Source: Lachnospiraceae bacterium
GTDB taxonomy: Bacteria > Bacillota > Clostridia > Lachnospirales > Lachnospiraceae
Assembly: GCA_024698075.1 (NCBI GenBank)
Contig: JAILRP010000004.1
Location: 1-49,021, forward strand
Direction of reading: 5' to 3'
DNA: 49,021 nt
Shown here: positions 18,301-25,764 of the stretch, in pieces
How positions within the stretch are numbered: position 1 is the first letter of the stretch
Layout of the letters: every line of letters begins with the position of its first letter
The notes under the pieces: generated by a model
Databases searched by the model: none
What the model was told of the DNA's origin: nothing
What the model saw: only the letters and a program-made list of their open reading frames with translations
Made by a program: the position numbers and the translations under genes

Positions 18301-18908
18301 GTCCTGATCGAATCTACCGTATCTCCCCACAGTTCTATCCTGACGGGGTTATCATCGGTGAGCGGGAATATGTCCACGATACCGCCGCGGACCGAGAACT
18401 GGCCCTTCCCTTCTATCTGATATGACCTTACATAGCCGGCATTGACAAGCTCTGCCGCAAGGCCGCTCTCCGTGACCGTGCTTCCCTCGTCGATATAAAT
18501 GACGCTGTCTTCTATCGCACTGACCGGGACCATATGCGCCATGAACGCATCCACCGTCGTGACGACCGTACAGCTGTCCTTTTCGGCAAGTGCCCTTATG
18601 CAGCGCATCCTCTGTTCCGTTATTACGTTGCCGGAAAGGTCGGCCTGGTAGAATATAAGGTCCTTGGCAGGAAAATACTGTACGTCCGGGTCGTAGAACC
18701 TGTAGTCCTCATATATCTCACGGGCTTTTGTCTCACTAAAAGTAACGATGATTTTGAAATCAAAATCATCGCTCATTCCGTATACCATATGGAGTTTCTG
18801 CGGATCTACGCACCCGTCCGCCGCGGCAATGCCTGCAGAGCGCGACAGAAGTTTCTTCAGGGTCTCATATTCCGCAAGGGATGTAAAAGGGGCTTTAATC
18901 GCTTTCAT
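15381..18908 (-). CDS. mfd: Transcription-repair coupling factor
   Basis: A DNA translocase that removes RNA polymerase stalled at lesions and recruits UvrABC. At 1175 residues it has the full Mfd layout: UvrB-like N-terminal modules, the polymerase-interaction domain (LSVGDYVVHVSHGLGIYQGI around residue 510), and the superfamily 2 motor with GDVGYGKTEIAIRAA as Walker A, IIDEEQRFGV as the DEEQ-type Walker B and TATPIPRTL as motif III. QLRGRVGRS is motif VI. The TRCF C-terminal domain follows. The start overlaps the end of pth by 14 bases; the pth-mfd order is shared with other Firmicutes. Confidence 0.97.
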   Translation of the reverse strand: MKAIKAPFTSLAEYETLKKLLSRSAGIAAADGCVDPQKLHMVYGMSDDFDFKIIVTFSETKAREIYEDYRFYDPDVQYFPAKDLIFYQADLSGNVITEQRMRCIRALAEKDSCTVVTTVDAFMAHMVPVSAIEDSVIYIDEGSTVTESGLAAELVNAGYVRSYQIEGKGQFSVRGGIVDIFPLTDDNPVRIELWGDTVDSIRTFDILSQRSIEKLPTVSVYPATEMVLDEERMRRGMEKVMSEAADVREAFRAKFRTEEGANAYKIAENLKEELEISGPALVNLDSFLRYFYEETASLADYFTRRRALYFFDEPGRLKETLLAVEAEFSESMRMRLEKGYVLPAQADLIYTATEVLARFEREHGIAMSTLSLPAGIFKTVGGVGVTARAVNSYNNSFSGLVSDLKRLSKNSYRVMLLSASRTRAARLAEDLAENGLAAFFTENADREVRPKEIMVTYGRLRQGFEYPLIKFAVISEADIFTERHRRRRRRTKFEGSHIASFTELSVGDYVVHVSHGLGIYQGIEQVSVEGVTKDYMKISYRDGGNLYIPATALDTIQKYASKDAHAPKLNKLGGQEWNRTKTKVKEAVDVIAQDLVDLYAVRQSRKGYEYGPDTVWQREFEELFPFEETEDQDKAIEDTKHDMESSKIMDRLICGDVGYGKTEIAIRAAFKAVQEGKQVVYLVPTTVLAQQHYTTFMQRMKDYPVRIDMMCRFRSAAEIRKTVRDLANGSVDIVIGTHRVLSKDVSFKDLGLLIIDEEQRFGVSHKEKIKKLKETVDVLTLTATPIPRTLHMSLIGIRDMSVLEEAPQDRLPIQTFVMEYNEELVREAISRELARGGQVFYVYNRVQSIPDMAAFLGRLLPEARIAFAHGQMKEAELERIMYDFVSGDIDVLVATTIIETGLDIPNVNTMIIHDADRMGLAQLYQLRGRVGRSNRTAYAFLMYRRNKVLKETAEKRLQAIRDFTELGSGFKIAMQDLEIRGAGNLLGERQSGHMNAVGYDLYCKLLNEAVKRKKGEEVEEDIPVNVDLDIDAFIPDTYIANENQKIDVYRRISCIASKEESDDMRDELTDRFGAIPRSVENLLKVAYLRTAAKGVYVTDITQKPQGIEFSVKPDAAFEPSAIAPFVAGFKGKIKLIAGSKPCFFYRYSKSDTGITSGTKPLDISLEICERMKELL

Positions 18909-19485
18909 CGGCTTCCTTTTTGGCCATGTTGAACCTGTTCATGGCCGCATCCGCTCCGTCTTTCATTATCGTGACCGCGGCATCGGCGGCACCCCGGAAT
19001 GCCACGTCCATTATCTGCTGTTCGCTGTCGGAAAAATGCCCGAGAACGTGGTCAGCAAGGTCACGTCCTCCCTGTTTGTCTCCGACCCCGACACGTATAC
19101 GCATGAACTCATCCGTTCCGAGGCAGGAGATTATGCTCTTTAAGCCGTTATGGCCTCCGGCGCTGCCGCTCTTTCGGATCCGGAGCCTTCCGGGAGGAAG
19201 GTTTACATCATCGCATATGATGATAAGTTCAGACGGTATGTCTATCTTATAAAATGATGCAAGCTGCCTTACGCTCTCACCGCTTAAGTTCATGTATGTC
19301 TGCGGCATCGCGAGCATCACCTGTTCTCTGTCGATAACGCCCTTTCCGCATACGGCCTTGTGCCTTATGTAGTCCGTGGCTATGCCGTATCTGTCCGCAA
19401 GTATGCCGACAGTCTCGAATCCGACATTATGTCTTGTCCCGGCATATTCCGGGCCGGGATTTCCCAAACCGACTATGATGTACAT
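18895..19485 (-). CDS. pth: Peptidyl-tRNA hydrolase
   Basis: Releases peptides from peptidyl-tRNAs that drop off the ribosome. IIVGLGNPGPEYAGTRHNVGF contains the catalytic His (H20), and PQTYMNLSGESV, CDDVNLPPGRLRIR and SAGGHNGLKSII are the other family signatures. Its 196 residues are the usual size. It lies two bases after ahcY and overlaps the mfd start. Confidence 0.96.
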   Translation of the reverse strand: MYIIVGLGNPGPEYAGTRHNVGFETVGILADRYGIATDYIRHKAVCGKGVIDREQVMLAMPQTYMNLSGESVRQLASFYKIDIPSELIIICDDVNLPPGRLRIRKSGSAGGHNGLKSIISCLGTDEFMRIRVGVGDKQGGRDLADHVLGHFSDSEQQIMDVAFRGAADAAVTIMKDGADAAMNRFNMAKKEADESD

Positions 19486-19487
19486 GT

Positions 19488-20738
19488 TCAGCCTGCCGAG
19501 GAACTGTTAAGATATGCTTCCTGTTCGGGGGTCAGCACATCGATCTTCTTGCCGAGGAACGCGAGCTTTCTGACCGCAACGTCCCTGTCGACTTCCTCGG
19601 GAACGTCTATTATCATCCTGTCGAGGCTTCCCTCATGTTCAACGAGATACTTGGCCGAAAGCGCCTGTATCGCGAAGGACATGTCCATGATCTCAGCGGG
19701 ATGCCCGTCCGCACACGCAAGGTTTACGAGTCTTCCTTCGCCGAGCACGTTGATGAGCTGGCCCGTGGGGAGCTTATAGCCCATGATGTTGTTCCGCATC
19801 TCAACGGCTTCAACGGCGATCTCGCGGAGCCTTGCCATATCTATCTCGCAGTCGAAGTGTCCGGCATTGCACAGGATCGCTCCGTCCTTCATGACCGCAA
19901 AATCCTCTTCGTCTATGACTTTGTCGCAGCCCGTAACCGTTACGAAGAAGTCACCGACCTTTGCGGCATCGTTCATAGGCATTACGTCAAATCCGTCCAT
20001 CACGGCTTCTATTGCCTTTACGGGATCGATCTCCGTCACGATGACTCTCGCGCCGAGTCCCTTTGCCCTCATGGCAACACCTTTGCCGCACCATCCGTAT
20101 CCGGCAACGACTACTATCTTGCCGGCAACTATCAGGTTGGTCGTGCGGTTGATGCCGTCCCATACCGACTGTCCGGTGCCGTATCTGTTATCGAAAAAGT
20201 GCTTGCACTGTGCGTTATTGACGAGCACCATGGGGAATTTCAACTCGCCGTCCCTGTCCATTGCAAGGAGCCTGAGTATTCCGGTGGTCGTCTCTTCGCA
20301 TCCGCCTATGACACCGGGTATCAGCTCCGGCATCTCATTGTGGATCATGTGGACCAGGTCTCCGCCGTCATCGATGATGATGTTCGGTCCGGGGGACAGT
20401 ACCGCACGGATATGACTTTCGTATTCGGCTTCCGTCGTGCCGTGCCATGCATGGACCTCGAGTCCTGCCGCTACAAGGGCCGCTGCAACGTCATCCTGCG
20501 TTGATAAGGGATTGGAGCCCGTTATGTACATTTCGGCTCCGCCCGCTGCGAGCACCTTGCACAGATATGCCGTCTTTGCCTCAAGATGGACCGAAAGGGC
20601 TATCTTCTTGCCCGTGAACGGTTTCGTCTTTGTAAATTCCTCTTCAAGGGTGCGCAGAAGGTCACAGTTCCTTCTGACCCACTCGATCTTCTTTTCGCCT
20701 GAAGGCGCTAAGCTTATGTCTTTGATCTCACTTGCCAT
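19488..20738 (-). CDS. ahcY: Adenosylhomocysteinase
   Basis: Hydrolyses S-adenosylhomocysteine to adenosine and homocysteine, the NAD-dependent recycling step of the methyl cycle. LSVHLEAKTAYL lies near the N-terminus, GGCEETTTGILRL in the substrate domain, and GYGWCGKGVAMRAKGLGA is the Rossmann NAD-binding motif. NAGHFDCEID is also conserved. The 416-residue length is the shorter form, lacking the insertion typical of eukaryotic and proteobacterial enzymes. AAGGAATACGCAAA precedes the ATG. Its co-transcription with prs and pth puts nucleotide metabolism and translation quality control in one unit. Confidence 0.95.
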   Translation of the reverse strand: MASEIKDISLAPSGEKKIEWVRRNCDLLRTLEEEFTKTKPFTGKKIALSVHLEAKTAYLCKVLAAGGAEMYITGSNPLSTQDDVAAALVAAGLEVHAWHGTTEAEYESHIRAVLSPGPNIIIDDGGDLVHMIHNEMPELIPGVIGGCEETTTGILRLLAMDRDGELKFPMVLVNNAQCKHFFDNRYGTGQSVWDGINRTTNLIVAGKIVVVAGYGWCGKGVAMRAKGLGARVIVTEIDPVKAIEAVMDGFDVMPMNDAAKVGDFFVTVTGCDKVIDEEDFAVMKDGAILCNAGHFDCEIDMARLREIAVEAVEMRNNIMGYKLPTGQLINVLGEGRLVNLACADGHPAEIMDMSFAIQALSAKYLVEHEGSLDRMIIDVPEEVDRDVAVRKLAFLGKKIDVLTPEQEAYLNSSSAG

Positions 20739-20765
20739 TTTGCGTATTCCTTTCTTTTATTTCTG

Positions 20766-21962
20766 TCAGGCATTTGCCCCGTGTCTTTCCCTGTATTCGG
20801 TAAGTGCTGCCTGGATCCTCTCGTTCGGATCGAGCAGGTCGCTTATCGATATGTCATGGTTCAGCGTATCGATTATGTATGCGATGTACTTGCTCATGTC
20901 GCAGTTGATATAGTAAGGACGCTCTAACAGTTCGGGCGTCTGATATATAAGGTTCGTTGTCAGTATCTTGTCGAACAGGCCCTGCTCATATGCCTCATCC
21001 ATACAGGCAAGTCCGTTCGTGAACAGTCCGAAAGTCGCCGCTATGTATATCCTTCCGGCATTTCTCTTCTTCAGCTGCTTGGACACCTCTATGACGCTCT
21101 CTCCTGAAGAGATCATGTCATCAACGACTATGACGTCCTTGCCTTCTACGGAAGAGCCGAGGAATTCATGGCTTACTATGGGGTTTCGTCCCTCAACTAC
21201 CCTTGTGTAGTCGCGTCTCTTATAGAACATTCCCATGTCGAGCCCGAGCACGTTAGCCATATAGATCGCACGGCTCATGCCGCCTTCGTCGGGACTTACG
21301 ACCATCATGTGCTCCGAATCGATCTGCAGGTCGTCAACATTCTTGAGAAGCCCTTTGAGAAACTGGTATGTGGGCTGGATCGTTTCGAATCCGTTGAGCG
21401 GTATAGCGTTCTGTACCCTCGAATCGTGCGCATCGAATGTGATGATGTTGTCTACGCCCATCCTCACGAGCTCCTGAAGTGCAAGCGCGCAGTCAAGTGA
21501 TTCCCTCGTGTTTCTCTTATGCTGCCTGCTCTCATACAGGAAAGGCATTATTACCGTTATCCTTCTTGCCTTGCCGCCGACGGCCGCGATTATTCTTTTG
21601 AGATCCTGGTAATGGTCATCCGGGGACATGTGGTTCTGTATGCCGCAGAGTGAATAAGTAAGACTGTAGTTGTTGACGTCAACTATCAGATATAGATCCG
21701 AACCCCTGACGGATTCGTTGATGATTCCTTTTGCCTCGCCGGAGCCGAACCTCGCGATCTTGGCGTCGAGTATATATGAGTCCCTCTGGTATCCCGCAAA
21801 TGCAAGCGAGTCCTTGTGCTCATTTTCCCTCTCGGTCCTCCACCTGACCAGATAGGAATCGACTTTCTTGCCAAGGTTTCTGCAGCCTTCAAGGGGTATC
21901 ATGCGAAGTGCCCCTACAGGTATGGTCTCCAGATTACGTTTTTCTTCACGCTGACTGTTCAT
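20766..21962 (-). CDS. prs: Ribose-phosphate pyrophosphokinase, long divergent form
   Basis: Predicted to make PRPP from ribose-5-phosphate and ATP for nucleotide and amino acid synthesis. The PRPP-binding loop VIVVDDMISSGES is clear. The catalytic-loop region reads PFLYESRQHKRNTRES, where typical class I enzymes have an ARQDRK-type sequence, and ITFDAHDSRVQNAIP replaces the usual DLHA segment. At 398 residues it is about 80 longer than classical class I enzymes, mostly from an N-terminal extension and C-terminal helices (DPNERIQAALTEYRERHG). I consider it the PRPP synthetase of this lineage; activity is inferred. AAGGAG precedes the start by about ten bases. Confidence 0.85.
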   Translation of the reverse strand: MNSQREEKRNLETIPVGALRMIPLEGCRNLGKKVDSYLVRWRTERENEHKDSLAFAGYQRDSYILDAKIARFGSGEAKGIINESVRGSDLYLIVDVNNYSLTYSLCGIQNHMSPDDHYQDLKRIIAAVGGKARRITVIMPFLYESRQHKRNTRESLDCALALQELVRMGVDNIITFDAHDSRVQNAIPLNGFETIQPTYQFLKGLLKNVDDLQIDSEHMMVVSPDEGGMSRAIYMANVLGLDMGMFYKRRDYTRVVEGRNPIVSHEFLGSSVEGKDVIVVDDMISSGESVIEVSKQLKKRNAGRIYIAATFGLFTNGLACMDEAYEQGLFDKILTTNLIYQTPELLERPYYINCDMSKYIAYIIDTLNHDISISDLLDPNERIQAALTEYRERHGANA

Positions 21963-21979
21963 GAAGTGATCGCTCCTTC

Positions 21980-22945
21980 CTAAAATGCAGACCTTTTCTT
22001 TCTGATCCGGATGTCTTCGGCGTCCGGATGAAGTATCGTATAGTTACCGAATATCCTGGAAAAATTCCTCTCGCTGTATCTTTTTCCGAGCTCTTCAAAT
22101 GAAAGGTTTGTCGAGATGATCGTGGACCTCCTTCTAAGATCCCGCTCATTGAGTATGTCAAAAAGTCTTCCCGCAACAAAAGAACTGACGGTCTCTGTTC
22201 CCAGATCGTCAATTATCAAAAGGTCACATGTGAAAATATCCTTCTGACACTCCCATGAACGTTCCTCGTCATGCCCGAACAGTTCCCGGGAAAGTGTATC
22301 AAACAAACGGATGGATGTAAAGTAAATGACGGAATATCCGCTGTCGAGAACGGCCTTTGCCATGCAGTTCGTGAGGAATGTCTTCCCTACCCCGACATTT
22401 CCGTAAAGAAGTATGTTTTCGTAAGAGCTTCCGAAGGAATCCGCAAAGCTTCTGCACTTTCTGATGATGGGCTCCATCTTCTCGCGCTCGCTGTCGGTAT
22501 ATATGTCAAGCCGGAGCGTAGAGAAGTTCTCCCGGTCGAGTATCTCTTCTATATTGGACTGATGGTAAAGGAGCGAGAGTATCTGCCTCTTAAGGCAGCT
22601 GCACTTTTTTCCGTCCGGTGTATACCCGGTGTCACGGCACAGAGAGCATTCATATTTCTCTTCGAGACAGTCCTCGGCAAACCCGTTGTCGGTAAGAAGC
22701 TTTTTCTGCTTCCTGACCATCTCCTCCATCCTGCTCCGGATATCCTTCAGGGCACCTGCATCTCCGTCAAGCACCTTTTCGGCACATTCCATCGCAAGTG
22801 CCGTTACGGCATCTTCCGTATCTTTATATTCGGGAATGGCCTCCCTAACTTTCCGTCTGGCTTCAAGAGCATTCCGATGGGAGATGTCACGCTTCCTTTC
22901 ATATCCGCGCATTATCTCATCATACTGCATCTGCGTCAGCGCCAT
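21980..22945 (-). CDS. DnaC/DnaI-like helicase-loader ATPase
   Basis: AAA+ ATPase of the DnaC/IstB group with 321 residues. A charged helical N-terminus (residues 1-100) ends in a zinc-finger-like cysteine cluster, CSLCRDTGYTPDGKKCSC. The ATPase domain follows, with Walker A YGNVGVGKTFL and Walker B LLIIDDLGTE and an arginine finger candidate in SERNFSRIFG. DnaI-type loaders place the replicative helicase at origins and restarted forks. The gene directly follows the DnaD-like gene, its expected primosome partner, which argues against a transposon IstB. AGGAAATGAC precedes the ATG. Confidence 0.9.
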   Translation of the reverse strand: MALTQMQYDEIMRGYERKRDISHRNALEARRKVREAIPEYKDTEDAVTALAMECAEKVLDGDAGALKDIRSRMEEMVRKQKKLLTDNGFAEDCLEEKYECSLCRDTGYTPDGKKCSCLKRQILSLLYHQSNIEEILDRENFSTLRLDIYTDSEREKMEPIIRKCRSFADSFGSSYENILLYGNVGVGKTFLTNCMAKAVLDSGYSVIYFTSIRLFDTLSRELFGHDEERSWECQKDIFTCDLLIIDDLGTETVSSFVAGRLFDILNERDLRRRSTIISTNLSFEELGKRYSERNFSRIFGNYTILHPDAEDIRIRKKRSAF

Positions 22946-22960
22946 GTCATTTCCTGCCTT

Positions 22961-23917
22961 CTATTTAACTGCGTCCTTAAGGAGCGCCTCGTAATCGTAT
23001 TCTCTCTCGCTGAAATTATGGAACTTGTCCGCCGCCGGCCGTTTCGCAGGCTTCTTGGACGCATCCGTGCCGTTTGCACGCTTTGCATGAAATTCCTCAT
23101 CGACAGCGATGATGTCTTCTTTCTTGGTGACACCTGCCTCATGCCACTTCTTCAAGATGGAATTTGCATATCTGATGCTGGGCTTGCCCGCGGACATGAC
23201 GGTCCTCGCGCACGCTTCCCTTATAACGTCCATTCCGTAGCCGTATATCTTCGTCCATCTTCTGACGTAAGCCATCTCCGTCTCAACAGGCTGGCGGTCC
23301 TTGGGAAATCCGAGCGCCTGCATCACGGCCTTCATTTCCTTCGGAACGTTCATCGTGAGCCTCTTGGCTTCTTCAAGAGTGTCAACGCCTGACGCTTTCC
23401 ATTCGGATGCTACAGAGTCTATGCTCCGAAATGACTTTTTGTTGTTGGTAATGCAGTACTCGAGAAGATACTCGACGAGATCCGCGGAAAATCCGAGCTC
23501 GCCGTATATGCGCAGTATCACTGATGCCTCATCGGGGCTGATGGGACGTCCCATGTACTGCTGGGCGATGAACATGAGCTGGCCCACTTCGGGGTCCTTC
23601 ATGAGCTGTGCCTTCTTCTCCTTTGAAAAGTCCACGACATTTCCTCCGGCGGAGTTTTTCTCCGGATTCTTCTCCGGGTTTTTATCCGGCTGGCTCTTGC
23701 AGTTCCAGAATCTCAGGGCGCGCTTCACGTCCTGTTCGGAATAGTTGAAGAAGTCCGCGATCGAGCTGACCGTGGGATTCTGCCTGCCGTTCTTTAAGAG
23801 ATAAAGATATATCTTGAGCTGGGATTCATTCGCCTCCCTGAGGCATCTTTCCAATGCATGCCCCGGGATCACGAGCGCATCACAACTTAAATCACTGTCG
23901 AGCGTGATCTGATCCAT
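22961..23917 (-). CDS. DnaD-domain primosomal protein
   Basis: About 318 residues with two-part architecture. The N-terminus is a winged-helix-like region (ESQLKIYLYLLKNGRQNPTVSS, then DFFNYSEQDVKRALRFW). The DnaD/DnaB2-type C-terminal domains contain ISPDEASVILRIYGELGFS and YIRRW-like YVRRWTKIYGYGMDVI, with the YANSILKKWHEAGV signature. DnaD family proteins help DnaA or PriA recruit helicase. Between the domains is a short repeat, three copies of a KNPE-like unit. The frame is open to 24031, but AGGTGACAGCTTA sits ideally before the ATG at 23917. DnaA-box-like sites lie just upstream. Confidence 0.88.
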   Translation of the reverse strand: MDQITLDSDLSCDALVIPGHALERCLREANESQLKIYLYLLKNGRQNPTVSSIADFFNYSEQDVKRALRFWNCKSQPDKNPEKNPEKNSAGGNVVDFSKEKKAQLMKDPEVGQLMFIAQQYMGRPISPDEASVILRIYGELGFSADLVEYLLEYCITNNKKSFRSIDSVASEWKASGVDTLEEAKRLTMNVPKEMKAVMQALGFPKDRQPVETEMAYVRRWTKIYGYGMDVIREACARTVMSAGKPSIRYANSILKKWHEAGVTKKEDIIAVDEEFHAKRANGTDASKKPAKRPAADKFHNFSEREYDYEALLKDAVK

Positions 23918-23969
23918 TAAGCTGTCACCTGTTTCATAATGTATTTTTGCTGCCAAGCATGTGTGATGG

Positions 23970-23975
23970 ATTATA
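23970..23975 (-). promoter_or_regulatory. Candidate -10 box for the dnaD-dnaI operon
   Basis: A perfect TATAAT on the minus strand, about 53 bases before the dnaD start. No good -35 hexamer stands at 16-18 bases upstream, so it would need an activator or be weak. Confidence 0.45.
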
Positions 23976-24044
23976 ACACCCAATCCCCAAAAATGAAACA
24001 GCCGATTTCGCCCCAAACCCTGTGTTTTCAAGGCTTCGCGAAAT

Positions 24045-24219
24045 TGTGGACAGTGTGGATAACTGACCCTCTGCCTAATTATGGTAACTCCCGTTTCCGA
24101 TCAGGGCATCCCGATTTTCGGACTTAGTGGGAAGCTTGCCATTCAGTCATTATGTTAATCAAAAATCCACACTCCCTGCCGGCCGGTCATGCCGCTTAGA
24201 GTGTGGATAATGTGAATAA
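24045..24219 (-). promoter_or_regulatory. Cluster of DnaA-box-like 9-mers upstream of dnaD
   Basis: This is the main content of the 303-base gap between dnaD and murC. Two 9-mers match TTATCCACA exactly on the minus strand (24054-24062 and 24202-24210). A third, at 24211-24219, is TTATTCACA and also fits TTATNCACA. A fourth at 24045-24053 matches seven of nine. They form two pairs in which the 9-mers directly abut, all in the same orientation. A seven-of-nine match in the opposite orientation lies at 24163-24171 inside an AT-rich stretch. The cluster could place the primosome operon under DnaA control or mark a DnaA-binding locus. Confidence 0.65.
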
Positions 24220-24220
24220 G

Positions 24221-25609
24221 TCACAGCCCCAGGAGGCTGTCCGCAACTTTTACTATGTCTCCCGCCCCCATAGTTATCAACAGATCCCCGGGGGAACAAT
24301 TCTCCAAAAGGAAATTCTCAATTTCGTCAAATGAACCAAAATAATGAGCCAAAGTTCCGTTACTTTTTATAGCCTCACACAGCCCTTCGGATGACACTCC
24401 CAGGTCATCCTTTTCCCTGGCCGCGTAAATGTCCGCGAGCACCACTTCATCTGCGGCGCTTAGCGCCTTCGCAAAATCATCGAACAATGCCTTGGTCCTT
24501 GAATATGTGTGCGGCTGGAATACGACCCAGAGCTTTTTATGCGGGAAGTTTGCTGCTGCCGAAAGCGTCGCCGCGATCTCGGTCGGATGATGGGCATAGT
24601 CATCAACTATCGTGACATCCCCTATCTTTCCCTTAAGCTGGAATCTCCTGTCTACCCCGCCATAACCGCCGAGTCCCTTTCCGATAACATCTGCGGGGAC
24701 AGCGAGCCTGTCGCAGACAGCCGCCGCCGCAAGGGCATTTGATATGTTGTGGGCTCCCGGGACCGAAAGGGCGGCATGCGCAAATATCTCTCCACCCTTT
24801 ATGATGTCAAATGACGCGCATCCTCTCTCATCATATGTTACTTCTGCCGCGGTATAGTCCGCTTCCCTCTCTGCCGAGAACGTCAGCACCTCACAGCCTG
24901 CAGCCGAGGTGATCTCGGAAAGCCTTTCTATATCCGCGCTGATCACCAGGAGTCCGTCCGCAGGCAGAAGGCTCGCAAATTTCTTAAATGAATTTCTTAT
25001 ATCATCTATGTCCTTGAAAAAATCAAGATGGTCGGCATCTATATTAAGGATGACTTCCGTCGTCGGGAAGAAGCTTAAGAAGCTGTTCGTATACTCGCAG
25101 GCTTCCGTCAGGAATACATCCGACTTTCCTATCCTTATGTTCCCTCCGATAGCCGGAAGCATTCCGCCAACCGAGACCGTCGGATCGGCAGAAGCCGCAA
25201 GGAGCACCGATGTGATCATTGATGTGGTCGTCGTTTTGCCGTGTGTTCCGGATACCGCGATGCTCGTTCGGTAGTTCCTCATGATCTGTCCGAGAAGCTC
25301 CGCCCTTGTCAGGAGCGGTATTCCGAGTTCTCCGGCCCTTATAAGTTCAGGGTTGTCCTTTCTTATAGCGGCGGTATAGACGGCAAAGTCTATGTCCCCC
25401 GTTATGTTTTCCGCGCGCTGTCCATAGTGTATCACGGCGCCCATCTTCTCAAGCTTATCGGTAAGCTCAGATGCTGCCCTGTCCGAACCCGATACCGAAA
25501 ATCCCGCGCCCAGCAGTATTTCGGCCAGCCCGCTCATGCTTATCCCGCCAATGCCTATGAAATGGACCCTGACCGGTTTTGAAAAATCTATTTCATACAT
25601 ACGAAACAT
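24221..25609 (-). CDS. murC: UDP-N-acetylmuramate--L-alanine ligase
   Basis: Adds L-alanine to UDP-MurNAc in cytoplasmic peptidoglycan precursor synthesis. VHFIGIGGISMSGLAEIL is the N-terminal MurC Rossmann motif, VSGTHGKTTTTSM is the ATP-binding loop, and IVDDYAHHPTEI is the conserved C-terminal motif. About 462 residues from the ATG at 25609. An alternative ATG lies nine bases downstream at 25600, and neither has a strong Shine-Dalgarno. The open frame runs to 25669. The stop is two bases from a DnaA-box-like site. It is divergent from glgC across a 155-base gap. Confidence 0.95.
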   Translation of the reverse strand: MFRMYEIDFSKPVRVHFIGIGGISMSGLAEILLGAGFSVSGSDRAASELTDKLEKMGAVIHYGQRAENITGDIDFAVYTAAIRKDNPELIRAGELGIPLLTRAELLGQIMRNYRTSIAVSGTHGKTTTTSMITSVLLAASADPTVSVGGMLPAIGGNIRIGKSDVFLTEACEYTNSFLSFFPTTEVILNIDADHLDFFKDIDDIRNSFKKFASLLPADGLLVISADIERLSEITSAAGCEVLTFSAEREADYTAAEVTYDERGCASFDIIKGGEIFAHAALSVPGAHNISNALAAAAVCDRLAVPADVIGKGLGGYGGVDRRFQLKGKIGDVTIVDDYAHHPTEIAATLSAAANFPHKKLWVVFQPHTYSRTKALFDDFAKALSAADEVVLADIYAAREKDDLGVSSEGLCEAIKSNGTLAHYFGSFDEIENFLLENCSPGDLLITMGAGDIVKVADSLLGL

Positions 25610-25683
25610 AATAGTCCATCGACACAAAAAACTCAATATGTGTAAAATTTCACAAAACAAGGCGGCCATTCTGCGATTATTTG

Positions 25684-25712
25684 TTTATTTTTTCCGAAAA
25701 TCGTGATAAAAT
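25684..25712 (+). promoter_or_regulatory. Candidate promoter of glgC-glgD-spoVG
   Basis: TAAAAT at 25707-25712 is preceded by TG one base upstream, giving an extended -10 (TGATAAAAT). The -35 region at 25684-25689 (TTTATT) is weak. It lies about 50 bases before the glgC GTG start in the divergent gap with murC. Confidence 0.45.
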
Positions 25713-25764
25713 ACATCTGACGTGATTTTTCGTTACTACTACTTGGAAAGGCAGAGGTGTTAAC

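Noticed and set aside
21980-22945. An IstB-type transposition helper rather than a helicase loader
   Set aside because: No transposase or insertion-sequence ends are nearby, and the gene is coupled to a DnaD-domain gene and has the cysteine cluster of DnaI-like loaders.
22271-23392. A 373-codon plus-strand open frame across dnaI and dnaD
   Set aside because: Two well-supported genes with motifs and ribosome-binding sites occupy the opposite strand over its whole length. The plus-strand peptide has no recognisable domain.
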